In this document: positions 53,713-63,491 of the stretch, in pieces
How the letters are laid out: each line of letters begins with the position of its first letter
Numbering within the stretch: the first letter of the stretch is position 1
Assembly (NCBI RefSeq): GCF_029714405.1
Contig: NZ_CP121650.1
Location: 4,345,001 to 4,409,000 of the forward strand
Origin: Bradyrhizobium sp. CB82
GTDB taxonomy: Bacteria > Pseudomonadota > Alphaproteobacteria > Rhizobiales > Xanthobacteraceae
Length of the DNA: 64,000 nt
Reading direction: 5' to 3'
The notes under the pieces: model-generated
Seen by the model: only the letters and a program-made list of their open reading frames with translations
Database searches by the model: none
What the model was told of the DNA's origin: nothing
Program-made: the position numbers and the translations under genes

Positions 53713-55917
53713 TCAGGATTGATGGCGTTCGTTCCGGCGCGTGAGACGCCGCGGTGAGGATTCCTTGAGCGACTTTCCACGGCCGGACAGACTCGGATTT
53801 GTCATGAAGTAATTGTGCACGTTGAAGGGCTCCTCGCCCTTCGCGGCCTTCATACGCGTTGACGATCCATCGGGCAACAATTGCCAGCTCTGCTCATTGT
53901 CCTTCAGATTCGCGACCATGATCTGTTCGAGAACCTGCTGATGCACCGTCGGATTTTGCAGTGGGCACAGCACCTCGACACGGCGGTCGAGATTGCGCGG
54001 CATCATGTCGGCTGACGAGATATACACAGCCGCTTTCGTGCTCGGCAGGCCCTGGCCCATGCCGAAGCAGTAGATTCGGCCGTGCTCGAGGAAGCGCCCG
54101 ATGATCGACTTGACGCGGATGTTCTCCGACAGGCCGGGGATACCCGGCCTCAGGCAGCAGATACCGCGCACCACGAGCTCGACTTGGACGCCGGCTTGAG
54201 ATGCCTCATAGAGCGCGTCGATGATATCAGGGTCGACCAGGGCATTCATCTTCATCCAGACCGCACCGGTCCGGCCGTGCCGCGCATGCGCGGTCTCGCC
54301 CTGGATGTGCTCGATGATGCGCTTGCGCAGCGTCAGCGGCGACACCGCCATCTTGTCGAGGTCGCTAGGTGCGGCATAGCCGGTGATGAAGTTGAACACG
54401 CGCGCAGCGTCGCGGCCGATGGTCGGGTCCGAGGTGAAGTAGGAGAGATCGGTGTAGATGCGCGCGGTCACCGGATGGTAGTTGCCGGTGCCGGTGTGAA
54501 CATAGGTGGTGAGGCTGCCGCCCTCGCGGCGCACGACCATCGACAGCTTTGCGTGGGTCTTCAGCTCGAGGAAGCCGTAGACGACCTGCACGCCGGCGCG
54601 CTCGAGGTCGCGTGCCCAGCGAATGTTGGCTTCCTCGTCGAAGCGCGCCTTGAGCTCGATCAGTGCCGTCACCGACTTGCCGGCCTCGGCGGCCTCGGCC
54701 AGCGCACGCACGATCGGTGAGTTGTTGGATGTGCGATAGAGGGTCTGCTTGATCGCGACGACGTCAGGATCGCGTGCGGCCTGCTGGAGGAACTGCACCA
54801 CGACGTCGAAGGATTCGTAGGGGTGGTGGACGATGAGGTCCTTCTGCCGGATCGCGGCAAAGATGTCGCCGCCGTGCTCGCGCACGCGCTCGGGATGGCG
54901 CGGCACGTAAGGGGTGAATTCGAGGTCGGGCCGGTCGAGGCGGGTGAGCTGCGACAGCTCGTTCATGGCGAGCACGCCGTCTACCAGGAACACTTCGTCG
55001 TCGTCGGCCGAAAGCGCGTGCTGCACGAAGTTGCGCAGCTGTTCAGGCGTCTTTGCATCGACCTCGAGGCGGATCACCGATCCGCGGCGGCGGCGCTTCA
55101 GCGCGGTCTCGAACACGCGCACGAGGTCTTCGGCCTCTTCCTCGATTTCCATTTCGGAGTCGCGGATGATGCGGAAGGCGCCCTGGCCGTGGACGTTGTA
55201 GCCCGGGAACAGCCGGTTGATGAACAGGGCGGTCATCTGTTCCAGCGAGATCAGCCGCACCAAGCCGTCCGCCGGCAGGCGGACGAAGCGGTCGATCTTG
55301 CCGGGCATGCGGATCAGCGCGTTCATCTGCTTGCCGTCGGCGGCGCGCGTGAGCTGGAGCGCGATGGTGAAGCCGAGGCTCGGGATGAACGGGAAGGGGT
55401 GAGCGGGATCGATCGCGAGCGGTGTGAGCAAGGGGAAGACGTTGTGAAGGAAGTGGTCCTCGAGCCACGTTTTCTCCGCCTTGGTGGCGTCCTTGCCGTC
55501 GACGAGCACGATGCCGACGTCGGCGAGCGTGCCGCGCAGATCGCGCCAGATCGCCTGCTGGTCGCTGGCGAGCTGCGAGACGGTGCGGTTGATCAGCGCC
55601 AGCTGCTCGGACGGGGTCAGGCCGTCCGGGCTGCGCTCGGGGATGCCCTCACGGACCTGCGCCTTGATGCCGGCGACGCGGACCATGAAGAACTCATCAA
55701 GGTTATTTGCCGAAATCGACAGGAATCGCACCCGCTCCAGCACCGGGTGGTGGGGGTTGACCGATTCCTCCAGGACCCGGCGATTGAAATGCAGCCAGGA
55801 AAGCTCGCGGTTGATGAATCGCTCGGGGCTCGTGGCGATCGCCGGCAGGCCTGCTGATTCCGGTTCTTTTTCTTTGAGTTCAATGGCTTGCGCGGAGTCC
55901 ATGAGAAGTCGATCCAT
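53713..55917 (-). CDS. ppk1: Polyphosphate kinase 1
   Basis: 734 residues from the ATG at 55917, which has GAGG nine bases upstream; an ATG at 55902 ([13 protein letters not shown]) and longer starts are possible. [19 protein letters not shown] is the N-domain signature. The catalytic core includes [17 protein letters not shown], with the phospho-histidine, and [20 protein letters not shown]. It makes long polyphosphate chains from ATP. ppk-ppx-hdaA order is frequent in alphaproteobacteria. Confidence 0.96.
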   Translation of the reverse strand: MDRLLMDSAQAIELKEKEPESAGLPAIATSPERFINRELSWLHFNRRVLEESVNPHHPVLERVRFLSISANNLDEFFMVRVAGIKAQVREGIPERSPDGLTPSEQLALINRTVSQLASDQQAIWRDLRGTLADVGIVLVDGKDATKAEKTWLEDHFLHNVFPLLTPLAIDPAHPFPFIPSLGFTIALQLTRAADGKQMNALIRMPGKIDRFVRLPADGLVRLISLEQMTALFINRLFPGYNVHGQGAFRIIRDSEMEIEEEAEDLVRVFETALKRRRRGSVIRLEVDAKTPEQLRNFVQHALSADDDEVFLVDGVLAMNELSQLTRLDRPDLEFTPYVPRHPERVREHGGDIFAAIRQKDLIVHHPYESFDVVVQFLQQAARDPDVVAIKQTLYRTSNNSPIVRALAEAAEAGKSVTALIELKARFDEEANIRWARDLERAGVQVVYGFLELKTHAKLSMVVRREGGSLTTYVHTGTGNYHPVTARIYTDLSYFTSDPTIGRDAARVFNFITGYAAPSDLDKMAVSPLTLRKRIIEHIQGETAHARHGRTGAVWMKMNALVDPDIIDALYEASQAGVQVELVVRGICCLRPGIPGLSENIRVKSIIGRFLEHGRIYCFGMGQGLPSTKAAVYISSADMMPRNLDRRVEVLCPLQNPTVHQQVLEQIMVANLKDNEQSWQLLPDGSSTRMKAAKGEEPFNVHNYFMTNPSLSGRGKSLKESSPRRLTRRNERHQS

Positions 55918-56057
55918 CTTCTTTCGCCTCATCTTGCGACTTATGCGCAAAACCGGCGCAGAGCATGTGTTAGTGCGATGACGTTTCGATGACATTGATG
56001 TTCCGCCGCTCGGCGCCGTCAAGCGGCCGCGGCGAACAGTCCATGCCCTGGAACAGA

Positions 56058-56735
56058 TCAGGCGTCGCGCAGCAATTCGACGGCCAGCGACCGGGTCACG
56101 GGCCGGCCGAGCCGCAGGGCTTCGCTGTCGAGCAGCTCCACGGCCCGCCGCGCCGCGGCGGAGGAGCGCTCCAGGCGGGTGGCGAGATAGCTGACCACGC
56201 TCTCATCGACGCTCAATTGGCGGTCGGCGCAGAACTTGACGATCAGGCCGCGGAAAAGCTGGTCGTCCGGGGGCAGGAGCGACACCACCGGCAAAGCGCG
56301 TAAGCGCGAGCGGAGGTCGCGCAGCTCGATATCCAGCGCCGCCGGTAAATCGCGGCCGGTCATCAGGACATAGGCCCCGTCCTCGCGCGTGAGGTTCAGA
56401 AGATGGAAGAGCGCGCGCTCGTCGAGGTCCTTCGCTTTCAGGTCCTCGACGACGAGCGCGCCCGTGGCGAGCGCCCCAGGCACGGCGGCCGCGGTCAGCG
56501 CATTGGCGGTGGTGGAGCGGGCGCCGGCCTCTTCGGCCCAGATTGCGGCAAGGTGGCTCTTGCCTGAGCCTTCGGGCCCGGCCAGCCACATGATCCGGTT
56601 CGGCCATTCGGGCCAGCCATTGATCAGGGCGAGACCGGCGGCATTGGCGGGGCCTTCGAGAAAATTGTCCCGGCTGAGGCTCTCCGCATGCGGAAGCGAA
56701 AACGCCAATTGTCGGGGATGAACGCGGCCTGCCAC
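56058..56735 (-). CDS. hdaA: DnaA-related regulatory protein HdaA
   Basis: 225 residues, GTG start. [19 protein letters not shown] and a Walker [15 protein letters not shown] identify a short DnaA-like AAA+ protein without a DNA-binding domain. In Caulobacter HdaA stimulates hydrolysis of DnaA-ATP after replication starts. The sequence around Walker B ([20 protein letters not shown]) is typical. It is 140 bases upstream of ppk on the same strand. Confidence 0.9.
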   Translation of the reverse strand: MAGRVHPRQLAFSLPHAESLSRDNFLEGPANAAGLALINGWPEWPNRIMWLAGPEGSGKSHLAAIWAEEAGARSTTANALTAAAVPGALATGALVVEDLKAKDLDERALFHLLNLTREDGAYVLMTGRDLPAALDIELRDLRSRLRALPVVSLLPPDDQLFRGLIVKFCADRQLSVDESVVSYLATRLERSSAAARRAVELLDSEALRLGRPVTRSLAVELLRDA

Positions 56736-56843
56736 GCTTGCTTTGCTCCATGCCGGGCGAGCCGGCCAAAAACCTGTGCCAAAGGGTTTGGCGCCAAAGG
56801 ACCTATCGGTTGCGAGTTGGCCTTTTGCGGGGCCGGTCCGCGC

Positions 56844-57386
56844 TCATTTCGCCTCGATCGTACTCATGTGCCGCAGCCACTCCACGAGGTAGAGCGAAAC
56901 CGAGGTGAGCGTGAAGACCGTGACGAGGCCCATCAGGATGATATCATAGGGCTCCGGCCTGAAGCCGAAGGCGAGTGCGGCCAGCACCAAGGCTGCGAAT
57001 GCCACCTGGGCTGCGGTATTCAGTTTCGACACCATCAGGGGTTTCATGGCGACCGGCTTGTCGAACAGCCAGGACACTATCACGGCTGCGACGATCATGA
57101 TGTCGCGGGAGACCACCAGGATCACGATCCAGCGCGGGATGGCGCCCCAGATCCCCAGTGCCATATAGATCGAGACCAGCAGCGCCTTGTCGGCGAGCGG
57201 GTCGAGCAGGGCGCCGAGCTCACTCGCCATGTTGAAGCGCTTGGCCAGGAAGCCGTCGACGGCGTCGCTGATCCCGGCGATCAGGAACACACCGAACGCC
57301 ACTTCCATTTGGCTCGACACGATGGCCCAGACGATGATTGGGACCAGCATGATGCGGCCCAAGGTAATGATGTTCGGAATACTCAC
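56844..57386 (-). CDS. CDP-alcohol phosphatidyltransferase
   Basis: 180 residues from the GTG at 57386, with GGGAAG 7 bases upstream; the frame is open 47 codons further but that part lies under the purM leader and is unlike the family. SIPNIITLGRIMLVPIIVWA starts the first helix, and SDAVDGFLAKRFNMASELGA then LLDPLADK match the D-G-A-R-G-D-D motif (Lys before the Arg). About five helices. It makes phosphatidylglycerol phosphate, or cardiolipin, from CDP-diacylglycerol; which one cannot be told. Confidence 0.85.
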   Translation of the reverse strand: MSIPNIITLGRIMLVPIIVWAIVSSQMEVAFGVFLIAGISDAVDGFLAKRFNMASELGALLDPLADKALLVSIYMALGIWGAIPRWIVILVVSRDIMIVAAVIVSWLFDKPVAMKPLMVSKLNTAAQVAFAALVLAALAFGFRPEPYDIILMGLVTVFTLTSVSLYLVEWLRHMSTIEAK

Positions 57387-57539
57387 GCGGCGCTTCCCGG
57401 CACCCGGTGTGACCTCGAATCCGGCCCTTTGGAGGCTGAACCGGTTGATATCTACATAGTATAGCGTCAGGCCCCTTGCGAGCCATTGCGCGGCCCTCGA
57501 ATTCGACGTAACCAGCCGCAAATCCACTGGAAATCCGGC

Positions 57540-58613
57540 ATGACCGACCGCAAAAACGGCCTTACCTACGCCGATTCAGGCGTCGACATCGATGCGGGCA
57601 ATCGCCTGGTCGACCTGATCAAGCCGATGGTGCGCGCCACCGCGCGCGCCGGTGCCGATGCCGAGATAGGCGGTTTCGGCGGCCTGTTCGACCTCAAGGC
57701 AGCCGGGTTCAGGGACCCGGTCCTGGTCGCCGCCACCGACGGCGTCGGCACCAAGGTCAAGATCGCCATCGAGACCGGCCTGCATGGCGGGATCGGCATC
57801 GATCTCGTCGCGATGAGTGTCAACGACCTCGTGGTCCAGGGTGCCGAGCCACTGTTCTTCCTCGACTATTTCGCCTGTGGCAAGCTCGACCCCGAGGCTG
57901 CTGCGTCGATCGTCGCGGGCGTCGCCGGGGGGTGCCGCGAGTCCGGCTGCGCCTTGATCGGCGGCGAGACCGCCGAGATGCCCGGCCTCTACAAGGACGG
58001 CGACTATGATCTCGCGGGGTTCGCAGTCGGCGCCGCCGAACGCGGGACGCTGCTGCCCCGCAAGGACATCGCCGCCGGCGATGCCGTGATCGGGCTGGCG
58101 TCCTCCGGAGTGCATTCCAACGGCTTCTCGCTGGTGCGCAAGATCGTCGAGCAGTCCGGCCTCGGCTTCGAGGCCCAGGCGCCGTTTGCGCCCGTCATGA
58201 CGCTCGGCGGTGCGCTGCTCGCGCCCACCCGGCTCTACGTCAAATCCTGCCTGCGTGCCATCCGCGAGACCGGTGCGGTGAAGGGTCTTGCCCACATCAC
58301 CGGCGGCGGCTTCACCGACAACATTCCGCGCGTGCTGCCAAAGCATCTCGGTGTCGGCATCGATCTCGCCCGCTTGCCGGTACTGCCGGTGTTCAAATGG
58401 CTGGCGGCGCAGGGCGGCATCGCCGACCTCGAAATGCTGCGCACCTTCAACTGTGGCATCGGCATGATCGCGATCGTCGAGGCGGCTGCCGTCGACAAGG
58501 TGGTCGAGGTCTTCACCGATGCCGGCGAGACGGTGGCGCAACTCGGTACCGTCATCCCGGTCGAGGGCGAGGATCGCGTCGTCTATAACGGCCATCTCGA
58601 CCTGTCGCTGTAA
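57540..58613 (+). CDS. purM: Phosphoribosylformylglycinamidine cyclo-ligase
   Basis: 357 residues from the ATG at 57540. [38 protein letters not shown] and [20 protein letters not shown] are the AIR synthase signature. Fifth step of purine synthesis. purN follows after 5 bases. Confidence 0.98.
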   Translation: MTDRKNGLTYADSGVDIDAGNRLVDLIKPMVRATARAGADAEIGGFGGLFDLKAAGFRDPVLVAATDGVGTKVKIAIETGLHGGIGIDLVAMSVNDLVVQGAEPLFFLDYFACGKLDPEAAASIVAGVAGGCRESGCALIGGETAEMPGLYKDGDYDLAGFAVGAAERGTLLPRKDIAAGDAVIGLASSGVHSNGFSLVRKIVEQSGLGFEAQAPFAPVMTLGGALLAPTRLYVKSCLRAIRETGAVKGLAHITGGGFTDNIPRVLPKHLGVGIDLARLPVLPVFKWLAAQGGIADLEMLRTFNCGIGMIAIVEAAAVDKVVEVFTDAGETVAQLGTVIPVEGEDRVVYNGHLDLSL

Positions 58614-58618
58614 AACCC

Positions 58619-59272
58619 ATGAAGCGTCGCGTCGCCATCCTGATCTCCGGCCGAGGCTCCAACATGGCGGCGCTGATCAAGGCCGCTGCCGCGCCGGATT
58701 TTCCGGCGGAGATCTCGCTCGTCATCTCGAACAAGGCCGCCGCGCCAGGTCTGGAGAAGGCAAGGGCGGGCGGCGTGCCCACGCTGGTGATCGAGAGCAA
58801 GCCGTTCGGCAAGGATCGCGCCGGCTTCGAGACTGCGCTGCAGGCAGCCCTCGACCAGCACGGCATCGAGCTGATTTGTCTGGGCGGCTTCATGCGGCTG
58901 TTCACGGCCGAGTTCACGCAAGCCTGGTACGGGCGGATGCTCAACATCCATCCATCGCTGCTGCCGTCGTTCCCCGGCCTCGACCCGCATGGCCAAGCAT
59001 TGCGCGCTGGCGTGAAACTGTCCGGCGCGACGGTGCACTTCGTGATCCCCGCGACCGATGCCGGTCCGATCGTGATGCAGGGCGCGGTTCCCGTCAGCGA
59101 CCACGACACGCCGGACACGCTGTCCGAGCGCATCCTCGAAGTCGAGCACCGCATCTATCCCGAAGCGCTGCGCCTGCTTGCGACCGGCAAGGTCCGGATC
59201 GAGGGCGATGTCTGCAAGACCGCGGGGAGCGGGGGTTCGGAGAATTTCCTGATCGCGCCGGTGGTGAGCTGA
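58619..59272 (+). CDS. purN: Phosphoribosylglycinamide formyltransferase
   Basis: 217 residues. ILISGRGSNMAALIKAAA, the catalytic Asn/His pair in LNIHPSLLPSFPG with HFVIPATDAGPI, and GGFMRLFTAEFTQ are the GART signature. It transfers the formyl group from 10-formyl-THF in the third step of purine synthesis. Paired with purM in an operon; purF lies 50 kb away. Confidence 0.97.
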   Translation: MKRRVAILISGRGSNMAALIKAAAAPDFPAEISLVISNKAAAPGLEKARAGGVPTLVIESKPFGKDRAGFETALQAALDQHGIELICLGGFMRLFTAEFTQAWYGRMLNIHPSLLPSFPGLDPHGQALRAGVKLSGATVHFVIPATDAGPIVMQGAVPVSDHDTPDTLSERILEVEHRIYPEALRLLATGKVRIEGDVCKTAGSGGSENFLIAPVVS

Positions 59273-59300
59273 ATCGCCTGGCGTGGGCCACAAATGAAAT

Positions 59301-59320
59301 CCCCCGGGCGGAGCCGGGGG
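59301..59320. terminator. Terminator between purN and the cold-shock gene
   Basis: CCCCCGG (59301-59307) pairs with CCGGGGG (59314-59320), extended by GAAT/ATTC after a one-base bulge. It lies between convergent genes and can serve both. Confidence 0.6.
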
Positions 59321-59356
59321 GATTCATGTTTGCCTGTGTCGATCGTCGACAGAAAG

Positions 59357-59560
59357 TCAGTGAACCTTGAGGTTCTCCGCGGAGGTCTTGCCGCGATTCT
59401 CCACGAGATCGTATTCAACCACCTGGTTTTCGTTAAGGGTGGTCAGCCCAGCGCGCTCGACCGCGGAGATATGGACGAACACGTCCTTGTCGCCGCCGTT
59501 CGGCTTGATGAAGCCATAGCCCTTTGTCGGGTTGAACCATTTGACGGTGCCCTTTTGCAT
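59357..59560 (-). CDS. Cold-shock protein, CspA family
   Basis: 67 residues. MQKGTVKWFNPTKGYGFIKP carries RNP1 and DVFVHISAVERAG carries RNP2, the single-strand nucleic-acid-binding surface. A consensus ribosome site AAAGGAGGAG (59568-59577) lies 7 bases before the ATG. It melts RNA structure; several CspA proteins act as antiterminators. The hairpin and U-run just upstream are described separately. Confidence 0.97.
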   Translation of the reverse strand: MQKGTVKWFNPTKGYGFIKPNGGDKDVFVHISAVERAGLTTLNENQVVEYDLVENRGKTSAENLKVH

Positions 59561-59583
59561 CGCCAGTCTCCTCCTTTAGACAT

Positions 59584-59606
59584 AAAAAAGACGCGGCCAC
59601 GTCTTT
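59584..59606 (-). promoter_or_regulatory. Terminator-like hairpin in the cold-shock leader
   Basis: On the minus strand AAAGACG-TGGCCG-CGTCTTT forms a 7-bp stem with a six-base loop and is followed by a run of six T. It ends 6 bases before the consensus ribosome site of the cold-shock gene. It has the form of an intrinsic terminator within the leader, hence a candidate attenuator. If transcription begins downstream of it, it would instead be the end of an upstream transcript. Confidence 0.55.
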
Positions 59607-59943
59607 GCGCGTGCCACGCCACAAACGGGCTTCCGGAAGTCTGTTCGAGTCTTGAGTCTCAATGTCGCGAAACGCACAGTCGAGCGGCCAAATCCGATTG
59701 TGCCGGATATTGCAACATGAAAATCCCGTGCTCGCAAGCAGCGTGCAAAATTCAGGTCCCGATCCGGCACGCGGCGGCAGCGTTTGCAATCTGTGGCAGC
59801 AGTACCACAGCGCGGGGTAATCCCCCCGTTCAGCGCCGCTCAGGCGATTGACCCTTCAGGCCAGTTCGGCGCAAATCGTCGCAGGTGCCGCGATGTGTGT
59901 TGCATTTTTGCACGTCGCCATTTGCTTTGGGAATTTTGGCGTC

Positions 59944-61122
59944 ATGCGCTGCCTATCGCAGCCTTCAGGGACGAGGCGGGCGCGCCGGCTGGGTTTTGGC
60001 CGGCGGGCTGCGAGCATCATCGCGGTAGCCTTTGCGTTCTCCCTGATGATCATGCTTGCGCCGGCGCATGCGCAGACGCCTACACCGACACCGACGCCCA
60101 CAGCGAGCCCGACGCCTACGCCGACACCCACTCCGACACCTTCGCCATCACCGACGCCGACCGCGATGAACTACGGCCAGTCGGCGGGCAATACCATGCT
60201 CAACCTCGGCTCCAGCTTCCTGGAGCGACTGGGCAATCAGGCCTCGAACGGCTTCGACCGGACCTCCCGCACCAATCCCGGCGGTGGTGGCGCTGCGGAG
60301 GCGGCGGAAGGGCCGCGCTACCGGACCTGGTTCGAGGGTTACGGCGTTTCGATGCGAACCGACGCGCAGGGCGACTTCGTCGGCGACAAGCGCAAGACCT
60401 TTGGCGGAGTCGCGGGCATCGGCGCCCGGCTTGCGCCGGGAGTCAATCTCGGCTTCTTCGTCGACCAGAGCCACACCGACATCGACGTGCCGCTGGCGCT
60501 GCAATCGGCAACGCTGGATCTGACCCAGTTCGGCATCAACGGCTCGGTCGACAAGGGATCCTGGACCTGGGCCTTCGCGCTCGTGCACGGCCTCGGCAAC
60601 GTCCATTCCAGCCGCGACACCGGCTTCGGCTTTGCGACCGCGGGCTATCGCGCCACCATTGACGGCGCGCTGACCGAGATCAGCTATTACTGGACCCAGG
60701 ATCAGACCCGCCTCGTCCCCAAAGGTGCGCTGGAATATGTCCGCGCCACCAGCGCCTCGTTCCAGGAGACGGGCAGCCGCTTTCCGCTGACCATCGGCTC
60801 ATCCGCACTCGCACGCGCGCGCCTCATGCTCGGCGCCGAGGTCGGGCACTACTTCATCTTCGACCAGAAGATTCTGGACTTGTCCGCCTACGGCAAGTTC
60901 GTCGACAATTTCTATCAGGACCTGGGATCGATCCAGGTCAGCCTGGGCACGCAGAGCCTGGTGGTGCCCGGCATCGGCGAGAGCCGCTATGGCCTCGACA
61001 CGGGCGCATCGGCCTCGCTCAGCCTGACCAACGCCGCGCGCCTCTACGTCAATTATGACGCCAAGTTTCGCAGCGAGCTACGGTCGCACCAGGGCACGGT
61101 CGGCTTCGAGTACAGATGGTAG
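59944..61122 (+). CDS. Autotransporter-domain outer-membrane protein with Pro-Thr linker
   Basis: 392 residues from the ATG at 59944; other starts at 59848 and 59893 are open. A long basic N-terminus is followed by a signal peptide ending LAPAHA (about 43). Residues 45-73 are almost pure Thr-Pro repeats. The rest (about 110-392) is a beta-barrel with aromatic C-terminus GTVGFEYRW, as in the autotransporter beta-domain/OmpA-like superfamily. No passenger domain. The 383 bases before it hold the cold-shock leader and no gene. Confidence 0.75.
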   Translation: MRCLSQPSGTRRARRLGFGRRAASIIAVAFAFSLMIMLAPAHAQTPTPTPTPTASPTPTPTPTPTPSPSPTPTAMNYGQSAGNTMLNLGSSFLERLGNQASNGFDRTSRTNPGGGGAAEAAEGPRYRTWFEGYGVSMRTDAQGDFVGDKRKTFGGVAGIGARLAPGVNLGFFVDQSHTDIDVPLALQSATLDLTQFGINGSVDKGSWTWAFALVHGLGNVHSSRDTGFGFATAGYRATIDGALTEISYYWTQDQTRLVPKGALEYVRATSASFQETGSRFPLTIGSSALARARLMLGAEVGHYFIFDQKILDLSAYGKFVDNFYQDLGSIQVSLGTQSLVVPGIGESRYGLDTGASASLSLTNAARLYVNYDAKFRSELRSHQGTVGFEYRW

Positions 61123-61132
61123 CCGGTGCCGA

Positions 61133-62176
61133 TCAGGTCGGCGTCGCCGCGACGTAGCCCGTCAGGCCGAAGCTCTCCCGGGCCGCCGCCATCATCGGCA
61201 CCAGCGCGTTCGGGTGGATGAACTCGTCGCGGAAGCACGGATAGGTCCGGGGATCGAAGATTTTCTTCAGCCACTCGACCACGATCTTGTGTCGCTCGGA
61301 GGCGCGAAATTCCTTGTGATAGGTGAGCCAGAGATCGGCGTGGTGACTGACACCGAGATCTACGGCAACGAGCGGCGCGCCGAGTGCGATCGACACCGTC
61401 GGCAGAAAGCCGATGCCGGCGCCGCGTTCCACCGCATAGAGCACGCCGATCGATGAATTGGTCTTGATCCCGACGATGCCCTCGAGCGACTTGAGGCCCA
61501 GGATGCGGGCATAGGCGGTGTCGTCGACCTGCGGTGCGCTCTGCTTGATGATCCGATGGTTCTGCAATTCGGCAAGTGTCTTGGGCACGCCGTGCAGGCT
61601 CTCGTATTCCTTCGAGACGAAGGGATAGATGTGCAGCCGGCCAAGCTTGACCACGATCAGATCCGGATTGGTCGGCGGCTCCAGCTGGATTGCGATATCG
61701 GACTCAAGGCGCGCAACATCGGCCTGCTCCATCGCGCAGCGCAGGTCGACGGTGATCTTGCGATAGGTCTTCTGGAAGTCGATCAGCCGCGGCAGGATCC
61801 AGAAATTGCCGGGCCCTTCCGTCACTGCGACGCGCACGGTGCCCGTCGCGTCGCTTGATGAGCGCGAGGCGCGGCGAAACACGTTGAAGGCGTGACGCTC
61901 CATCAGCGTGACGTCGGAGATCATCGCTGTGCCTTCGTCGCTCAGCGTCAATCCGCTCTGGTCGCGCAGAAACAGCTTGCAGCCGATGCTCTCTTCGAGC
62001 CGATCGATCCGGCGCATCAGCGTCGTCGAGGTGAGGCCGAGCTCCTCGGCGGCGTTGCGGAAACTTTTATATTTTGCGCAAGCTAGGAACAGCTTCAAAT
62101 CGTCCCAGGAAGCATCTAGGGACTCATCGCTGCGGTGCTGCGTCATCGCAGCACCCCGGTGCAATAGTTGCTGCAT
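61133..62176 (-). CDS. LysR-family transcriptional regulator
   Basis: 347 residues from the ATG at 62176 with AAGGAA upstream (another ATG at 62146). The winged helix-turn-helix is at about 23-80 (WDDLKLFLACAKYKSFRNAA and LTSTTLMRRIDRLEESIGCK), followed by the periplasmic-binding-like effector domain. It is divergent from the plus-strand cluster starting at 62242, with 65 bases between the starts, the classic layout for a LysR regulator and its target genes. Confidence 0.9.
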   Translation of the reverse strand: MQQLLHRGAAMTQHRSDESLDASWDDLKLFLACAKYKSFRNAAEELGLTSTTLMRRIDRLEESIGCKLFLRDQSGLTLSDEGTAMISDVTLMERHAFNVFRRASRSSSDATGTVRVAVTEGPGNFWILPRLIDFQKTYRKITVDLRCAMEQADVARLESDIAIQLEPPTNPDLIVVKLGRLHIYPFVSKEYESLHGVPKTLAELQNHRIIKQSAPQVDDTAYARILGLKSLEGIVGIKTNSSIGVLYAVERGAGIGFLPTVSIALGAPLVAVDLGVSHHADLWLTYHKEFRASERHKIVVEWLKKIFDPRTYPCFRDEFIHPNALVPMMAAARESFGLTGYVAATPT

Positions 62177-62241
62177 ACATCTGTTCCTTACCCGCTAAGC
62201 TGCTCATCCTAACGGACGGGGCAAAACGATAGAGGGGCAGG

Positions 62242-62859
62242 ATGGCTATGGAAAGGGGCTCCTTTGCCGCAAGGCATGAATTTGACGCGCTGCCGCTCAG
62301 TCCAGACATCGACGTCCATTGTGCACAATTCTCGGAAATTGCCGCGCTTGCGGACATGGCGCACCGGTTGGTCCCCGGCGTGCGGATCGGCGAGCAGGAA
62401 CTCGCGCGCTATTTCACCTTCGATTCCCAATGCCTTCTGACCTTCTCACGGAACGGCGAGCTGGTTGGCGGCATGGCCTTCCTGTTTCTCAATGATCGGG
62501 GCCATGATGCGCTGCTGCTCGACGAGATCTGTCTGACCGAGCCCGACATCCGGCATCTCGCATCTGGCAACGAGGAGGTCTCGGCCATCTACATCTGGGC
62601 CATCGCGACCACCGGCCGCGGCATCGCCGGACTCGGCAAGGCGGCTGCGCATCTGCGGCAGCCGCGGTTGCGAAGCGCCGATTGTTTCGCGCAGCCATCG
62701 ACGGCGGCCGGACGCGACATCATGAAAGCGACGGGTTTTGAGCCTATCGCGAGCTTCCAGCCCGACCTCTGGTGTTATCAGCGGCCGTGGAATCGACTGC
62801 CCATGCGCAGGCCGGGCGAGATGATCGAAGCAGGGAGTTTTGCAGATGCACGGCACTAG
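62242..62859 (+). CDS. GNAT-like hypothetical protein
   Basis: 205 residues, GAGGGG ribosome site close to the ATG; the ATG at 62248 is as likely. The middle (LTFSRNGELVGGMAFLFLND) and the late GRDIMKATGFEPIASF suggest an N-acetyltransferase fold, but the acetyl-CoA loop is not recognisable. It overlaps the next gene by 14 bases. Function unknown; probably regulated by the divergent LysR gene. Confidence 0.7.
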   Translation: MAMERGSFAARHEFDALPLSPDIDVHCAQFSEIAALADMAHRLVPGVRIGEQELARYFTFDSQCLLTFSRNGELVGGMAFLFLNDRGHDALLLDEICLTEPDIRHLASGNEEVSAIYIWAIATTGRGIAGLGKAAAHLRQPRLRSADCFAQPSTAAGRDIMKATGFEPIASFQPDLWCYQRPWNRLPMRRPGEMIEAGSFADARH

Positions 62860-63466
62860 AATTCCTCTAGCCAAACCCGACTCGCGCGCCATCACGGTTC
62901 GCATCGCGCGCGATCCCAGCGACCTCATGCTGGTGACGGCCATCCGCTCCGCGGTCTATCTCGCCGAGCAGGACTGTCCCTTCGAGGAAGAGTTCGACGG
63001 CAACGATTTGGTCGCCGCGCATTTCATCGGCTTCATCGGCAACGAGCCCGCCGGTTGCCTACGGGTCCGCTTCTTCGGCGAGTTCGCCAAGGTCGAGCGG
63101 CTCGCGGTGCGGCACCAGTACCGGCGCTCGCGCGTATCGTTCAAGCTCGTGCAGGCGAGCGTCGACTATGTGAAGCGCAAGGGCTTCCGCAAGATTTATG
63201 GGCAGGCGCAGGACCGGCTGGTCGACTTCTGGGCTCATTTCGGCGCCAAGCCGCTCGGCCACAACCGCAAGATCACATTCTCGGATTTTTCCTATACCGA
63301 GATGGTGCTCGAGATCGAGCCGGGACCGGACGCGATCACGCTGGACAGTGATCCTTACGTGATCATCCGCCCAGAGGGCGATTGGGATCGGCCGGGCGTG
63401 CTCGATGCCTCAGCGGGACGGGCGGTCACATCGCCGCTGCGTACCGTTTCGATGGTCCAACGCTGA
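62846..63466 (+). CDS. GNAT-family N-acyltransferase
   Basis: 206 residues from the ATG at 62846, with GGGAG upstream. LVTAIRSAVYLAEQDCPFEE, IGFIGNEPAGCLRVRFFGEF and AKVERLAVRHQYRRSRVSFK follow the GNAT strand order; the pyrophosphate loop reads RRSRVS, without the usual glycines. FWAHFGAKPLG ends the domain, and about 45 residues follow. Acyl donor and acceptor unknown. Starts inside the previous gene, so they are coupled. Confidence 0.8.
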   Translation: MHGTRIPLAKPDSRAITVRIARDPSDLMLVTAIRSAVYLAEQDCPFEEEFDGNDLVAAHFIGFIGNEPAGCLRVRFFGEFAKVERLAVRHQYRRSRVSFKLVQASVDYVKRKGFRKIYGQAQDRLVDFWAHFGAKPLGHNRKITFSDFSYTEMVLEIEPGPDAITLDSDPYVIIRPEGDWDRPGVLDASAGRAVTSPLRTVSMVQR

Positions 63467-63491
63467 AATTGGTGCAGCTACGAACAAGAAA

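Noticed and set aside
55930..56000. A fifth RIME-like repeat upstream of ppk
   Set aside because: Only short matches (GCGCAAAACCGG, GTGCGATGACG) to the other copies and no outer arms. Too weak to call.
60076..60162. CCGACACCGACGCC-type repeats as a possible CRISPR or regulatory array
   Set aside because: They encode Thr-Pro repeats in frame directly after a signal peptide, so they are explained by the protein.
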